Shown: one piece after another, positions 62,728 through 64,000 of the stretch | How positions within the stretch are numbered: position 1 is the first letter of the stretch | Layout: every line of letters starts with the position of its first letter | Source of the DNA: Leifsonia poae | GTDB taxonomy: Bacteria; Actinomycetota; Actinomycetes; Actinomycetales; Microbacteriaceae | Length of the DNA: 64,000 bases | Direction of reading: 5' to 3' | NCBI RefSeq assembly: GCF_027921845.1 | Contig: NZ_BSEN01000004.1 | Location: 55,696-119,695 of the forward strand | Made by a program: the position numbers and the translations under genes | The notes under the pieces: model-generated | The model's database searches: none | Told to the model about the DNA's origin: nothing | The model's input: the letters and a program-made list of their open reading frames with translations, nothing else

Positions 62728-64000
62728 ATGAGCATCGTCGAGCACACCGGAACGCGTGCCGGAACAGACGCGGGGAGTGACGAGACGGGCGTCGCGGCGG
62801 CCTGGGAGGGCTTCGTCGCAGGGCCGTGGCGCGTCTCCATCGACGTGCGCGACTTCATCCAGCGCAACTATCAGCCCTACGACGGTGACCACCACTTCCT
62901 CGAAGGGGCGACGGCGCGCACACGGGGCATCTGGGGCAGGCTCTCCGAGCTGTTCCCCGAGGAGCGCGAGCGCGGGGTGTACGACGTCGACCCCCACACT
63001 CCGTCGACGATCACCTCGCACCTCCCCGGTTACATCGACCAGGAGAACGAGCTGATCGTCGGCCTTCAGACCGACGCGCCGCTCAAGCGCGCGATCATGC
63101 CCAACGGCGGCTGGCGCATGGTCGAGGGCGCGCTCAAGACATACGGCTACGAGGTCGACCAGGAGGTCGCCTCGATCTTCACGCGCTACCGCAAGACCCA
63201 CAACGACGGCGTCTTCGACGTGTACCCGTCGTCGGTGCGGCGTGCGCGCAGCAGCCATCTGATCACCGGACTGCCGGATGCCTACGGCCGGGGCCGCATC
63301 ATCGGCGACTATCGCCGCGTCGCCCTGTACGGGGTCGATGCCCTCATCGCGGACAAGAAGCGGGAGCGCGCCGAGCTCGACGAGGAGTTCACCACCGAGA
63401 CCGTGATCAGGCGCCGGGAGGAGAACGCCGAGCAGATCCGCGCTCTGAAGGAGCTGACGGTGATGGCGGCGGACTACGGCTTCGACATCTCCCGCCCGGC
63501 CGAGACGGCGCACCAGGCCGTGCAGTGGCTGTACTTCGCGTACCTCGGTGCGGTCAAAGAGCAGAACGGCGCGGCGATGTCGTTCGGGCGTAACGCGGGA
63601 TTCCTCGATGTCTACATCGAGCGCGACCTGGCCCGCGGTCTGCTCACCGAGAACCGGGCGCAGGAGCTCATCGACGATCTCGTCATCAAGCTGCGGATCG
63701 TGCGCTTCCTGCGGACGCCGGAATACGACGCCCTCTTCAGCGGCGACCCCACCTGGGTCACGGAGTCGATCGGCGGCACCGGCGACGACGGTCGCACCCT
63801 GGTCACCAAGACGGCCTTCCGGATGCTGCAGACGCTCTACAACCTCGGCCCGGCGCCGGAGCCGAACCTCACCGTGTTCTGGTCGGCAGCGCTCCCGGAG
63901 GGGTTCAAGCGGTTCTGCGCACAGGTCTCCATCGATACCAGCGCCATCCAGTACGAGTCGGATGCGCTCATCCGGTCGGCGTGCGGAGACGATGCCGCGA
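62728..64000 (+). CDS. pflB: Pyruvate formate-lyase (formate C-acetyltransferase), 3'-truncated
   Basis: About 424 codons are visible of a protein of about 750 residues expected. The enzyme splits pyruvate and CoA into acetyl-CoA and formate under anaerobic conditions by a glycyl radical. The start [42 protein letters not shown] is the classical PFL N-terminus. [62 protein letters not shown] and [10 protein letters not shown] are all typical. The active-site Cys pair would lie just beyond the window. ATG 62728 has GAGGAGGG 9 nt upstream. A pflA activase is expected next. Confidence 0.93.
   Translation, partial: MSIVEHTGTRAGTDAGSDETGVAAAWEGFVAGPWRVSIDVRDFIQRNYQPYDGDHHFLEGATARTRGIWGRLSELFPEERERGVYDVDPHTPSTITSHLPGYIDQENELIVGLQTDAPLKRAIMPNGGWRMVEGALKTYGYEVDQEVASIFTRYRKTHNDGVFDVYPSSVRRARSSHLITGLPDAYGRGRIIGDYRRVALYGVDALIADKKRERAELDEEFTTETVIRRREENAEQIRALKELTVMAADYGFDISRPAETAHQAVQWLYFAYLGAVKEQNGAAMSFGRNAGFLDVYIERDLARGLLTENRAQELIDDLVIKLRIVRFLRTPEYDALFSGDPTWVTESIGGTGDDGRTLVTKTAFRMLQTLYNLGPAPEPNLTVFWSAALPEGFKRFCAQVSIDTSAIQYESDALIRSACGDDAA

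Overview
The window is about 64 kb of dense, GC-rich DNA with very short intergenic gaps. Whole-family gene order, PF04122-type cell-wall-binding repeats, WhiB2, MtrAB-LpqB, the long form of HPF and SecA all point to a Gram-positive actinobacterium. The detail fits Microbacteriaceae best (Leifsonia-like; this is inference, since no 16S or marker tree can be run here). Positions 31.8-62.5 kb hold many genes whose order recalls the Mycobacterium tuberculosis Rv3240c-Rv3260c region: manA, whiB2, a metallopeptidase-like gene, a DUF3499 gene, manB, sahH, mtrA-mtrB-lpqB, comF, hpf and secA.

Layout. Positions 1-4.4 kb hold two secreted PF04122 repeat proteins around rmlC and rmlA. Positions 4.4-31 kb form a cell-surface glycopolymer locus. 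It holds a rhamnosyltransferase-like GT2 and a two-domain GT2/GT4 enzyme, a GT2 and a two-part GT around a Wzm/Wzt ABC exporter, two DUF2142 membrane proteins and two further GT4 enzymes. It also holds a GT2/GtrA pair, a GT2/DUF2304 pair, a GalE and two tandem O-antigen-ligase-type polymerases. Within it five scattered genes (15.7, 20.0, 22.3, 23.3 and 24.4 kb) match, by family, all five steps from UDP-GlcNAc to a UDP-2,3-diacetamido-uronic acid. Positions 31-35.4 kb hold a GH16-like protein, manA, an acyl-CoA dehydrogenase and a second GalE. Positions 35.5-44.9 kb hold whiB2, a giant GT2-membrane fusion with a DUF5719-type partner, the metallopeptidase-like gene, a DUF3499 gene, manB, ahcY and a GNAT. 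Positions 44.9-53.6 kb hold a cyclase-family protein, RDD and SpoIIM membrane proteins and the DUF58-MoxR-DUF4350-DUF4129-membrane protein operon. Positions 53.7-62.5 kb hold mtrA-mtrB-lpqB, comF, hpf and secA. The window ends inside a pyruvate formate-lyase gene.

How it works together. RmlA/RmlC, GalE, ManA/ManB and the Wbp-like set make activated sugars. The many GT2/GT4 enzymes assemble them on lipid carriers or through polyprenyl-phosphate-sugar donors. Wzm/Wzt and the polymerases export or polymerise the chains, and the PF04122 proteins may sit on the finished wall. MtrAB-LpqB and WhiB2 are the cell-wall and division regulators of the neighbouring core block.

The most striking signal is transcriptional. 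At least fifteen start codons lie exactly 6 or 7 nt after a TANNNT -10 hexamer, which is the geometry of leaderless mRNAs. At four gene junctions the stop codon of the upstream gene (TAG or TAA) is itself the first half of the next gene's -10 box. Other points are a likely ATT start codon, a decayed GT2 domain retained as the N-terminus of another glycosyltransferase, a GH16-like protein with an altered catalytic motif and no signal peptide, and a palindromic bidirectional -10. No tRNA, rRNA, CRISPR array, insertion sequence or prophage was seen. The longest gene-free stretch is about 250 bases.
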